This document shows positions 1 to 6,990 of a stretch of 12,283 bases of DNA, in pieces. The stretch's first letter is position 1; the number at the start of each line of letters is the position of its first letter. The translations under genes were made by a program, and so were the position numbers. Below the pieces are notes generated by a model. It was not told the DNA's origin. It was given only the letters and a program-made list of their open reading frames with translations, and did not search any database. The DNA lies in the NCBI GenBank assembly GCA_937891805.1, contig CALATK010000031.1, positions 1-12,283 on the forward strand, in the 5' to 3' direction. The DNA is from an uncultured Fibrobacter sp. (GTDB lineage: Bacteria > Fibrobacterota > Fibrobacteria > Fibrobacterales > Fibrobacteraceae).

Positions 1-1
1 C

Positions 2-526
2 CCCGCCAATAGTTCGGAATTCCGAATTCCGAATTCCGAACTACCTTGCCCTCGCGTGCTTGTAGGCATGAGCTACGGCGGCGTGTGGTACGCTCCAGGC
101 GGACAGAGCTACACCGCCCAGCTGATCCGCGATGCAGGCGGGCGCTACCTGTGGGCAGGCACCGAGGAACGAGAACTCAGGCTTCCGCTGGAGCAGGTCA
201 TCGCGCTGGCCGATTCCGCTGACATCTGGATAAACCCCGGCATGTTCAGCACCGCAGAGGAAATCCTTGGGGCGGAGCCGCGCGTCGCCCGCATCAAGGC
301 CTTCAAGGAAAAGCGGGTGTTCCAGAACGACGGCCGCAAGGGGCCGGGGGGCGGAAACGACTTCTACGAAAGCGCGGTGGCAAAACCCGAAAAGGTGCTA
401 AATGATTTCGTCTGGGCGATAGGGGCCTTTAAGGACTCCGAAAAGGCGGACAGCGTGAAAAACGCCGCTCCCGACGGTACCAAATCCCGCTGGTACAGAA
501 ATATTTTTAACTTTAACTCACTATGA
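2..526 (+). CDS. ABC transporter periplasmic substrate-binding protein (metal-chelate/cobalamin type), 5'-truncated
   Basis: The reading frame is open through the left edge of the window, so the gene starts upstream. The GTG at 56 is internal, not the real start. The visible part is the C-terminal lobe of a TroA/BtuF/FepB-like binding protein, which captures an iron-siderophore, haem or corrinoid in the periplasm for an ABC importer. Supporting stretches are WYAPGG, then a ligand-lobe segment IRDAGGRYLW, then ADIWINPG, then GGNDFYESAVAKPEKVLNDF, the usual C-terminal pattern of this family in FCB-group bacteria, ending at RWYRNIFNFNSL. Residues encoded by 8-49 (NSSEFRIPNSELPC) come from a heptamer-repeat element and do not look like family sequence; they precede PRVLVG. 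The stop overlaps the next start by ATGA, suggesting translational coupling. The ligand cannot be told from the sequence. Confidence 0.75.
   Translation, partial: PANSSEFRIPNSELPCPRVLVGMSYGGVWYAPGGQSYTAQLIRDAGGRYLWAGTEERELRLPLEQVIALADSADIWINPGMFSTAEEILGAEPRVARIKAFKEKRVFQNDGRKGPGGGNDFYESAVAKPEKVLNDFVWAIGAFKDSEKADSVKNAAPDGTKSRWYRNIFNFNSL
10..43. repeat. Heptamer palindromic element, genic copy 1
   Basis: Perfect 13-bp inverted repeat: TAGTTCGGAATTC at 10-22 and its complement at 31-43, around an 8-bp spacer. The interior is tandem GAATTCC heptamers. It lies in frame inside the substrate-binding-protein gene and contributes residues of the NSEFRIP type. It is closely similar, in reverse complement, to the element at 11632-11662. 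I see no convincing flanking direct repeat here. Confidence 0.8.
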
Positions 527-1320
527 AACAGCATACGGGTATTGGCGACTGGATTGCGACGTCCTACGAATCGGGAACGCCGTTCTTGCAGCAGGTCCCC
601 AGGGACTGCGCCGACTTTTTGTTACTGAACGCGCAGATTCGCGAATATGACGCCGGCGAGATTATTATCAACGGCGATTCCGAAGGAATGGCTTTTTGCG
701 TGCTGCAGAGCGGCCGCGCCCAGATTTGTGGACAGATTCTGCCCGACGGCCACTACAGCGTGCTGGCCTATATCGAAAGCGGCGGATGCTTCGGCGAAAT
801 GTCCATCATTTGTAACGAGCCTACCAGCAATACGGTGATTGCCGCCGAAGACGGTTGCACCGTGCTGATTATCCCCCGCGACGAGTTCGTGGCGTTCCTG
901 GAAAAGAACCCGAGCATCATGGTGTACCTGTACAAGGTGGTGGCGGGGCGTCTCCGGGCCAAGAACAAGGCGATCGACGAATTTGAAAGGCTTTCCCTGC
1001 TGGCTTCGGGAAGGGTGTTGCCTTTTATCGATTTTGCGCAGACCATGGAAAAAAGCCGCATCACAGGAACCGTTATTTTCGAAAGCGGCGAAGGAAAGGG
1101 ATTTATCGCCTTCCAGGACGGCCGTATCTGCTGCGCCAAGTGCGGCAAACTGGCGGGGCCGGATGCCTTGGAAAAGCTGCTCTCCTGGGGTGACGACACG
1201 CTGTTCAAGCTGGATACCCACCTGATGCCGGACACCGTGAACATCAACCAGATGTCCGACACCACGAGCCTCATCCTGGATGCTCTCAGAAATATTGATG
1301 AAAAACAAAGCGCCCAGTAA
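523..1320 (+). CDS. Cyclic-nucleotide-binding domain / DUF4388 (PatA-like) protein, no DNA-binding domain
   Basis: This 265-residue protein has a Crp/Fnr-type cNMP-binding beta-roll at about residues 35-145, with the GxxFGEM phosphate-cassette core at 87-93. A long helix (about 135-160) leads to a C-terminal DUF4388-like domain at about 168-258 (ITGTVIFES, FQDGRICCAKCGKLAG, ALEKLLSW). DUF4388 domains occur in bacterial signalling proteins, often with response-regulator or GTPase-regulating modules. No helix-turn-helix is present, so it is probably a signalling adaptor rather than a transcription factor. Two oddities stand out. The Arg that contacts the cyclic phosphate in CRP (ERSA) aligns with Thr101 (EPTSN), and Cys203, Cys204 and Cys207 cluster in the second domain. 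The start ATG overlaps the preceding stop (ATGA). The ligand is unknown and may not be cAMP. Confidence 0.8.
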   Translation: MKQHTGIGDWIATSYESGTPFLQQVPRDCADFLLLNAQIREYDAGEIIINGDSEGMAFCVLQSGRAQICGQILPDGHYSVLAYIESGGCFGEMSIICNEPTSNTVIAAEDGCTVLIIPRDEFVAFLEKNPSIMVYLYKVVAGRLRAKNKAIDEFERLSLLASGRVLPFIDFAQTMEKSRITGTVIFESGEGKGFIAFQDGRICCAKCGKLAGPDALEKLLSWGDDTLFKLDTHLMPDTVNINQMSDTTSLILDALRNIDEKQSAQ

Positions 1321-1363
1321 AACGGGCAAACACAGTGCCCGACTCTAGGGCAAAGGAAAAAAG

Positions 1364-2389
1364 ATGAATTACGCAGACGCAGGAGTTTCCCTGGCCAGAG
1401 CTGACGAAGCCATGGTCGGCGTGAAGAAATCCGTACGTACTACATTCAACCAAGGCGTTTTGGGCGACGTGGGCAACTTCGGCGGCCTGTTTACGCTGAA
1501 CCACCTGGGCATGAAGGACCCCGTCCTCGTGAGCTCCGTGGACGGCGTTGGCACCAAGCTCAAGGTCGACATCGAGATGGGCACTCACGAACTGCCGGGT
1601 CAGGACATCGTGAACCACTGCTGCGACGACATTCTGGTTCAGGGTGCGCGTCCGCTGTTCTTCTTGGACTATGTGGCTACGGGCCGTCTGGAACCGGGCG
1701 TGATGGACAAGCTGGTGGCCGGCATGGCCAAGGCCTGCCGCGAAAACGACCTGGTGCTCATCGGTGGCGAAACTGCCGAAATGCCGGGCTTCTACGGTCC
1801 GGGCGACTACGACATCTCCGGCACCATCGTGGGTGTGGTGGAACGCGAAAACATTATCGACGGCAAAAAGATCAAGCCGGGTACCATCATCCTTGGCCTG
1901 CCTTCTACGGGCCTGCACACCAACGGTTATTCTCTTGCCCGCAAGGTGCTGTTCGACGTGGCCGGCTACAAGGTGGACACCCTGGTCGACGGAATGGACA
2001 AGACCATCGGCGAAGCTCTCGCCATGCCGCACAGGAGCTACTACCCGAGCCTCATCGACCTCTGCAACAAGAAGATTATCCAGGGCCTCGCCCACATTAC
2101 CGGTTCGGGCTACCAGGGCAATATTCCCCGTATCCTCCCGGACAACGTGGACGTGATTATCGACCGCACCACTTGGGACCCGCCGATGATCTTCAAGCTC
2201 ATCCAGCAGGCCGGCTCCGTAGAAAAAGACGAGATGTACAATACCTTCAACATGGGTATGGGCATGCTCATCTTTATCGATCCGACAGACAAGGCCGAAG
2301 TTACCGCCCACCTGGAAGCCAAGGGCGAAAAGTGGACGCAAATTGGTGAAGTTGTTGCCGGCTCCAAGCAGGTGAAGTTCCGCGACTAA
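1364..2389 (+). CDS. purM: Phosphoribosylformylglycinamidine cyclo-ligase (AIR synthetase)
   Basis: It catalyses the ATP-dependent closure of FGAM to 5-aminoimidazole ribonucleotide, the fifth step of de novo purine synthesis, in the cytoplasm. At 341 residues it matches the usual length (about 345). Family motifs are in order: YADAGV at 3-8, SVDGVGTKLK at 58-67, QDIVNHCCDDILVQGARPLFF at 80-100, GGETAEMPGFY at 134-144, GLPSTGLHTNGYSLAR at 178-193, and AHITGSGYQGNIPRILP further on. The start is set by an AAAGGA Shine-Dalgarno at 1352-1357, six bases before the ATG. It stands apart from other pur genes. The 43-nt gap after the DUF4388 gene holds only short GCCC/GGGC pairings (for example TGCCC at 1337-1341 with GGGCA at 1348-1352), too weak to call a terminator, so read-through from upstream is possible. 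Confidence 0.97.
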   Translation: MNYADAGVSLARADEAMVGVKKSVRTTFNQGVLGDVGNFGGLFTLNHLGMKDPVLVSSVDGVGTKLKVDIEMGTHELPGQDIVNHCCDDILVQGARPLFFLDYVATGRLEPGVMDKLVAGMAKACRENDLVLIGGETAEMPGFYGPGDYDISGTIVGVVERENIIDGKKIKPGTIILGLPSTGLHTNGYSLARKVLFDVAGYKVDTLVDGMDKTIGEALAMPHRSYYPSLIDLCNKKIIQGLAHITGSGYQGNIPRILPDNVDVIIDRTTWDPPMIFKLIQQAGSVEKDEMYNTFNMGMGMLIFIDPTDKAEVTAHLEAKGEKWTQIGEVVAGSKQVKFRD

Positions 2390-2412
2390 TTGCACCGTTG
2401 GTGCAATTAGTC
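2384..2412. repeat. Perfect 13-bp inverted repeat overlapping the purM stop codon
   Basis: GACTAATTGCACC (2384-2396) and its exact complement (2400-2412) flank the 3-nt loop GTT. The left arm includes the last sense codon and the TAA stop of purM. No T-run follows, so it is not a canonical intrinsic terminator. It may stabilise the mRNA 3' end or mark an element boundary, because the heptamer-derived hairpin starts within two bases of it. Confidence 0.85.
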
Positions 2413-2413
2413 G

Positions 2414-2485
2414 TTCGGAATTCGGATTTATGATTTCGGAATTAGTTTCTAAATCAATTCCGAAATCCGAATTTTGAATTCTGAA
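2414..2485. repeat. Heptamer palindromic element, decayed intergenic copy
   Basis: Two 30-bp arms (2414-2443 and 2456-2485) pair at 24 of 30 positions around a 12-nt loop. The inner 12 bp, GATTTCGGAATT, is perfect. The outer parts are degenerate TTCGGAATTCGG units related to the genic copies at 10-43 and 11632-11662. It lies between the stop-codon hairpin and the terminator. The mismatches suggest an older copy under little constraint. Confidence 0.7.
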
Positions 2486-2489
2486 TTAC

Positions 2490-2522
2490 AAAAAGGCTCG
2501 CACGGAAGTGCGGCCTTTTTTT
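2490..2522. terminator. Bidirectional intrinsic terminator between purM and the symporter gene
   Basis: The stem runs from AAAAAGGC-CGCAC (one bulged T) through the loop GGAA to GTGCG-GCC and a run of seven T. The left A-run gives a matching U-run on the opposite strand. It therefore serves both convergent genes: purM ends at 2389 on + and the symporter at 2584 on -. Confidence 0.85.
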
Positions 2523-2583
2523 GTTTGCAACAAACAGCTGAGCGAAAGCGTCTAAAAAATGCTGTGTCCAGAATTAAATTGAC

Positions 2584-4047
2584 CTATTTACACCTACAGG
2601 GCACAAGCTTCAGCACCAGCGCCACCAGGATGGTGGTGGTCATGCTGATAAAGGGCATCCAGGGCCAGCTGAATATACCGCCCAGCACCGCAGGCACGCC
2701 AAAGGCGGGAATTCCCTGGATAAGCACCAGGCTTGCCATGCCGCAAAGGACGGCCACAATCACCTGCCAACTGCGCAAGCCCTTCACAAAGAAGGCGAGC
2801 AGGAACATGCCGAGAAGCGGCCCCGTGAAAAGTCCCGTAAAGAAGATGGCGTTCTTGAGGAGGCTTCCCTGCTGGGTGGCGGCAAACAGCGCAAAGAACA
2901 CGCCCAGCACGCCCCAGACCACTGTCCAAATTTTCGCCCGCTTGAGACCGCCAATCCCTTCGGATTCGCCCCAGCCCAAGAAGTCGTGCTCCGAGGTGTT
3001 GCTGAGGGAATTGATGGCTCCCGAAAGGCTGCTCATAGCAGCCGCACAGATGGCCGCCACAATCAGGCCGGTCACCCCCACCGGAAGCCCGTTCACGATA
3101 AAGTAGGGGAACACGTCGTTCTGGCCAAGGCCATCGGGCAAGGCCGCCACCTTCGAAATCCTGTAGTACACAAACAGGGCGGCACCCACCCAGTAGAACA
3201 ATATGGAAACAGCACAGCCAAGCACCATGGAGAGTACGCTGGAGCGGTTGGCCGCCTTCACGTCTTTGCAGCTCAGGTAGCGCTGCACGAACTGCTGGTC
3301 GCAACCGCGAATGGCAATTTCCAGAACTGCATAGGCAAAGCCCGCCGACACCAAGGTCCGGGCGTTAGAAATATCAAAACTGGCATCCCACCACTTGGTC
3401 TTGCCCGCTTCGCTTGCAAGAGCGGCCATCTCGCCGAAACCGCCCACTGCATTGGCGATTAAAACCAGCACCAAAACGCCGCCGCCAAAGAACACGCAGA
3501 ACTGCATCACGTCGGTCCAGATAACCGCCTTGATGCCGCCAAACCAGGTGTAGAAAATGGCCACCGCCGCAGATACCGCAATGGCAAGCTTCAAGTCGAT
3601 GTGCAAAATCTGGGCCAGCACCAGGGATGGCGCGTACAGCAGAATTCCCGTGCGGAGCAGCAGGTGCATGCAATAGAAACCCGCCGCCAGGCGGCGCACC
3701 GCCTTGGAACCGAAACGGACTTCGAAAAGCTCGTAGGCACTGTTGATTCCGGACGTGCGAAACCTGGGGATAAACACGAAGCCCACCACCACGATGCTGA
3801 GAAGCGCTCCTATCTGGAACATGAGGAAAGTCATGTTGTCGCCATACACGTCGGCAGGAGCGCCCAAGAAGGTGGTGGCACTGACGGAGGTAGCGATAAG
3901 GCTTATGCCTACGGCAATCCAGGGCATGGATCCGCCGCCGAACATATATTCCTTGAGGTTCTTGTTGCCTCGGGAAACCCAGAGGCCGATAAACAGGGAA
4001 ACTAAAAGGTAAGCGGCGAGAACCGCCCAATCCAAAACAGTGAACAA
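2584..4047 (-). CDS. Sodium:solute symporter (SSS/SLC5 family)
   Basis: This 487-residue inner-membrane protein is built of many hydrophobic segments with the LeuT-type fold expected of SSS transporters, which couple Na+ entry to uptake of sugars, sialic acid, proline, pantothenate or anions. Diagnostic stretches are FGGGSMPWIAVGISLIATSVSATTFLG at 36-62, the family signature WFGGIKAVIWTDVMQ at 168-182, QQFVQRYLSCKDVKAANR at 251-268, and a Ser-rich helix (MSSLSGAINSLSNTSEHDFLG) in the region that holds the Na2 site in vSGLT. The start is TTG at 4047. An in-frame TAG lies 10 nt upstream and no ATG lies between, while AGGGGG sits 7 nt before the TTG; ATT at 4050 is a less likely start. It begins 23 nt after the GGDEF gene stop, so it is probably the last gene of the lptF operon. 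The substrate cannot be assigned. Confidence 0.9.
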   Translation of the reverse strand: MFTVLDWAVLAAYLLVSLFIGLWVSRGNKNLKEYMFGGGSMPWIAVGISLIATSVSATTFLGAPADVYGDNMTFLMFQIGALLSIVVVGFVFIPRFRTSGINSAYELFEVRFGSKAVRRLAAGFYCMHLLLRTGILLYAPSLVLAQILHIDLKLAIAVSAAVAIFYTWFGGIKAVIWTDVMQFCVFFGGGVLVLVLIANAVGGFGEMAALASEAGKTKWWDASFDISNARTLVSAGFAYAVLEIAIRGCDQQFVQRYLSCKDVKAANRSSVLSMVLGCAVSILFYWVGAALFVYYRISKVAALPDGLGQNDVFPYFIVNGLPVGVTGLIVAAICAAAMSSLSGAINSLSNTSEHDFLGWGESEGIGGLKRAKIWTVVWGVLGVFFALFAATQQGSLLKNAIFFTGLFTGPLLGMFLLAFFVKGLRSWQVIVAVLCGMASLVLIQGIPAFGVPAVLGGIFSWPWMPFISMTTTILVALVLKLVPCRCK

Positions 4048-4070
4048 AATCGCCCCCTAGTCAAGCGGCT

Positions 4071-5888
4071 CTAGGCCGTTTCTGTGTATTGGATAACCTG
4101 ATTGCGGCCGCCTTCCTTGGCCTTGTACAGGGCCTGGTCCGCAAAGTTCACGGCCTTCATCATGTTGTCCTTGAATTCCGGAGTCACGAGGAACGCACCG
4201 ATACTGATGCTCACCCGGAGAGGCGTGGCCTGGTGCACTTCGAATTCCAAATCCAGCACGGCCTTACGGATGCGCTCCGCCGTTTCCATCATGCCTTCGG
4301 GCGTGGTATCTACAAGGCCCACCACAAGTTCTTCGCCACCGTAGCGGGCCACCACATCGATATCCTTGCGAACTTCCTTGAGCAGGGTTTTTGCAATCCC
4401 GATAATCACCATGTCGCCTACGCCATGACCATAGGTATCGTTCACGCTCTTGAAATGGTCGATGTCCATCATCAGCACGCCGATATTGTACTGGCGCCTG
4501 TCGGCACGAATCTTTTCGGTGCGAAGGGCGTCGGGCAGGGTCCGCTTGTTCAAAAGGCCTGTCATGCCGTCGCGAGTAGCCTCGTCTTTCTTGGTCTCGA
4601 ACTGGCTTGCCCTGGCGTAGGCAAAACCCGCCACTCCGGCAAAGGCCTTCAGAAGCTGCATTTCGTGTTCAGTGTAACGGCCGGAGGTTCTGCTCTCGAG
4701 GCAGATAGCCAGTTCCGCCTGACCCGCATTGTTGTCCGTAGAAATAGGCATCACGAACAGCTGGCGGAAATCCAGGTTCTTGTTTTCGCGGTTGTCTATG
4801 CGGGGAATGTACTGGCTGGAGCTAGAACTGAAGAACCGTTCTACAGGACGTTTCTGGAAAAGCGCCAACACCGCAAGGCCCTTGTCCGAAAGGGTGAACT
4901 TTTTATTCTGGAACTGTTCGCTGTCGATACCGTCGGCGCAGACCACGTGGCCTTCACGTTCCTTGTGGGTATCCACCTGGTCCTGCTTGTCCAGGGCCAA
5001 AAGCATCATGCGGTCGTATGGAATATTCTGCTTGACGTAGTCGAAAATCTGGTTGTAAATGTCCTTGACGGACATGGTCTGGAAAAACTTGTGCTGGTAG
5101 CTGTACAGAATGCTGAACTGGTGCTGGCCGATAAAGTTCTTAGCCGAAACAAAGGACTTATAGTAGAGAGCAAACAGGGTGCTTGCGATGTGGGTAAGGG
5201 CCTGGACCGTCGATTGGTTGAAGGCGTTGGGGTACAGCGAATCTATCACCAGGGCACCAATGCGGTTCTTGCCCTGGTCCAAAATCGGTACCGCAGCAAG
5301 GGACTTGATCATGGGATTGTCGATATAGTACAGCAGCGCCTTTCCGCCAGAAAGGTCTCCTTCTAGCAAGCGTTCCACGTCTATGTTGAAAAGCTGGCCG
5401 ATAAGCCCAGAAGTTTCAGTCACTTTTACATCGGAAGCTATCTGGACGCTGGGGTCTGCACTATAGACCCGGATCCCCCATTCCTTGTTGCTGTTCAATG
5501 AAGAGAAAATGACCAAAGAGTGGACATTGGGAATGACCCTTTTTAGCCCGTGGAGCAAATCGGTCATGGACTTGTTCACGTCGGCATTTGCACGGGCCCA
5601 GACCTGATTCACCTTCAGAGTAGAATTGGGTTCGTTGAATTCAGAAGATTCGTCCTTGATGGAGTTCCGAAGTTCCGGAGTCACCGCAGGGGCAAGGCCC
5701 GTGGCCCTCATGGCACGGGTCACCACTGGAAGGCTCGCCGTCTTGCTGCCAGGAATACGGGGCAGGTTAATATAACCGAGAGCTACAGCAATACCTGCCA
5801 CAGGGATAAAGAACAGGAACATCCCTCCCTGGAATGCGGTGCCTAAAAAAAGCCCCGCCACAAAAAACAACACACATGCCACCAACAT
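4071..5888 (-). CDS. Membrane-anchored GAF-GAF-GGDEF diguanylate cyclase-type protein
   Basis: This 605-residue protein opens with two hydrophobic segments (about 1-19 and 22-42). A linker leads to a GAF-like domain (about 110-250, ending GALVIDS...HIASTLFALY), then a second GAF-like domain (about 270-425). A GGDEF domain runs from about 430 to 600 (RDGMTGLLNKRTL, LMMDIDHFKSVNDTYGHGVGD, ARYGGEEL, ISIGAF, ADQALYKAKEGGRNQV). Such enzymes condense two GTP to c-di-GMP in response to a sensed ligand. The active-site motif reads GGEEL (517-521), with Leu where Phe is usual. The inhibitory I-site is not RxxD: the position three before Asp511 is Lys508, and Arg507 is one residue off. It may therefore lack product inhibition. 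AGAGG, overlapping the lptG stop, is the ribosome-binding site. The signal is unknown. Confidence 0.9.
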   Translation of the reverse strand: MLVACVLFFVAGLFLGTAFQGGMFLFFIPVAGIAVALGYINLPRIPGSKTASLPVVTRAMRATGLAPAVTPELRNSIKDESSEFNEPNSTLKVNQVWARANADVNKSMTDLLHGLKRVIPNVHSLVIFSSLNSNKEWGIRVYSADPSVQIASDVKVTETSGLIGQLFNIDVERLLEGDLSGGKALLYYIDNPMIKSLAAVPILDQGKNRIGALVIDSLYPNAFNQSTVQALTHIASTLFALYYKSFVSAKNFIGQHQFSILYSYQHKFFQTMSVKDIYNQIFDYVKQNIPYDRMMLLALDKQDQVDTHKEREGHVVCADGIDSEQFQNKKFTLSDKGLAVLALFQKRPVERFFSSSSSQYIPRIDNRENKNLDFRQLFVMPISTDNNAGQAELAICLESRTSGRYTEHEMQLLKAFAGVAGFAYARASQFETKKDEATRDGMTGLLNKRTLPDALRTEKIRADRRQYNIGVLMMDIDHFKSVNDTYGHGVGDMVIIGIAKTLLKEVRKDIDVVARYGGEELVVGLVDTTPEGMMETAERIRKAVLDLEFEVHQATPLRVSISIGAFLVTPEFKDNMMKAVNFADQALYKAKEGGRNQVIQYTETA

Positions 5889-5898
5889 TCAAAAACCT

Positions 5899-6990
5899 CT
5901 ACAGCCTAAACGAGCGGTACAACATGGTAGAAGCCAAAGCCCCGAACACCAGGTGGCTTATCCAGGCACCCATGAAGGGGGAAAGGGCTCCGTTCTCGCC
6001 CATTTTCAGTCCAATCCGTTCCAAGATATAATAGCTAAAAACAAGCAGCAGGCCAATACCGAATTTCTGGGAAAGCCCTCCGGAGCGGGTATAACGGTGG
6101 CAGAGGGCAGCACCGATCAAAAGCACAATCAGGTTCATCCAGTGGGCAGACCGCTTAAAGTACAGGGCCGTCTCCATAGCACGGGTGTCTTCGCCGGAGC
6201 GTTTTAACACCTCGATACGCTTAAGGACCATCTTGGAGTCCATCTCGTCGGGAACCTGCCGCTCGTTGATCAGGTCTTCGGGGCGGGTGCTGACCTTGTC
6301 CACCACTTTTTCCTTGGTAAAGGGAAGCACTGTTACGGAACCATCCTTATTGAAAATTCTATGATGGCCCCGCTCGAAAAGCCAGTAGCCTATGCCTTCT
6401 TCTTCGGCCCAGGTCACGGTCTTGGCATCAAAGCGCTCCACCAGGTGCCCCTGGTCCCGCAAAAGCAGCACCACGTCGCGCCCCAGTTTCCTGTCGCCGG
6501 AATAGTGCCTAAAGAACCAGCTGGCCCGTTCGCTGTCGATAAAGGTAAAATTGCTCTTTTCCTTGATTCGCGGGTTCTTTTTTTTCTGGGCGTTGGTCTC
6601 CATGATTTCCAGGCGCTTGTGATTCGCGTCGGGTAACCAAAGTTCGCTCATCTCGTAGGCACCAAGAGAAACCAATATACCAAATACAAATATGGGCATC
6701 AGCGTGCGGAACGGGTTTTGGCCAGAACTCTGCATGGCGCTCATTTCCAGGTGGCGGGTCATGTTGCCCACAGAAGCAAGAACTGCGATAAACAGCGCCA
6801 CCGGCGTAATCAGGTAAAGAATGTAGGGCAGGTAGCTGATGTAGTAATCGTACACCGACTGCACATCGCGGGCAAGCCAGGTCTTGATGTTGCCCACAAA
6901 GTCAATCACCACGAACATGAAGATAGCGCCCACCACCACGATGAGGAACATCTTCAAGAAATTGCGTATGAGATAGCGGGAAAACTTCAT
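5899..6990 (-). CDS. lptG: LPS export permease, LptG-like (YjgP/YjgQ family)
   Basis: With LptF and the LptB ATPase, this inner-membrane subunit extracts lipopolysaccharide and passes it to the periplasmic LptC/LptA bridge. The 363-residue length fits (E. coli LptG is 360). Three N-terminal membrane segments (about 13-33, 53-72, 100-120) precede a periplasmic jellyroll (about 125-285), then three C-terminal segments. Family stretches are RYLIRNFLKMF at the start, LITPVALFIAVLASVGNMTRHLEMSAMQSSG, and LWLPDANHKR. The ATG overlaps the upstream lptF stop by ATGA, so the pair is translationally coupled and should be made in equal amounts. Assignment as LptG rather than LptF rests on length and gene order; the family is certain. 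Confidence 0.87.
   Translation of the reverse strand: MKFSRYLIRNFLKMFLIVVVGAIFMFVVIDFVGNIKTWLARDVQSVYDYYISYLPYILYLITPVALFIAVLASVGNMTRHLEMSAMQSSGQNPFRTLMPIFVFGILVSLGAYEMSELWLPDANHKRLEIMETNAQKKKNPRIKEKSNFTFIDSERASWFFRHYSGDRKLGRDVVLLLRDQGHLVERFDAKTVTWAEEEGIGYWLFERGHHRIFNKDGSVTVLPFTKEKVVDKVSTRPEDLINERQVPDEMDSKMVLKRIEVLKRSGEDTRAMETALYFKRSAHWMNLIVLLIGAALCHRYTRSGGLSQKFGIGLLLVFSYYILERIGLKMGENGALSPFMGAWISHLVFGALASTMLYRSFRL

Noticed and set aside
56..68. GTG at 56 or ATG at 68 as the start of the first gene
   Set aside because: The frame is open to the left edge and the protein lacks the signal peptide and first lobe expected of a periplasmic binding protein, so these are internal codons.
1320..1363. 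Terminator or riboswitch before purM
   Set aside because: Only 4-5 bp GCCC/GGGC pairings without a T-run are present; the 43-nt gap is too short for a purine riboswitch.
1286..2395. 369-codon minus-strand open frame opposite purM
   Set aside because: purM is complete and unmistakable on the plus strand; the opposite frame is His/Val-rich shadow sequence.
2384..2412. Stop-codon hairpin as an intrinsic terminator
   Set aside because: No T-run follows either arm, and a proper bidirectional terminator lies at 2490-2522.
2474..3106. Long plus-strand open frame opposite the symporter gene
   Set aside because: The minus-strand product has clear SSS-family motifs. The plus-strand translation is basic, low in hydrophobic pattern and resembles nothing; it is an antisense shadow.
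4089..5366. 425-codon plus-strand open frame opposite the GGDEF gene
   Set aside because: The minus strand encodes an intact GAF-GAF-GGDEF protein. The plus translation is rich in His and Val, as expected from reversed codons, with no recognisable motif.
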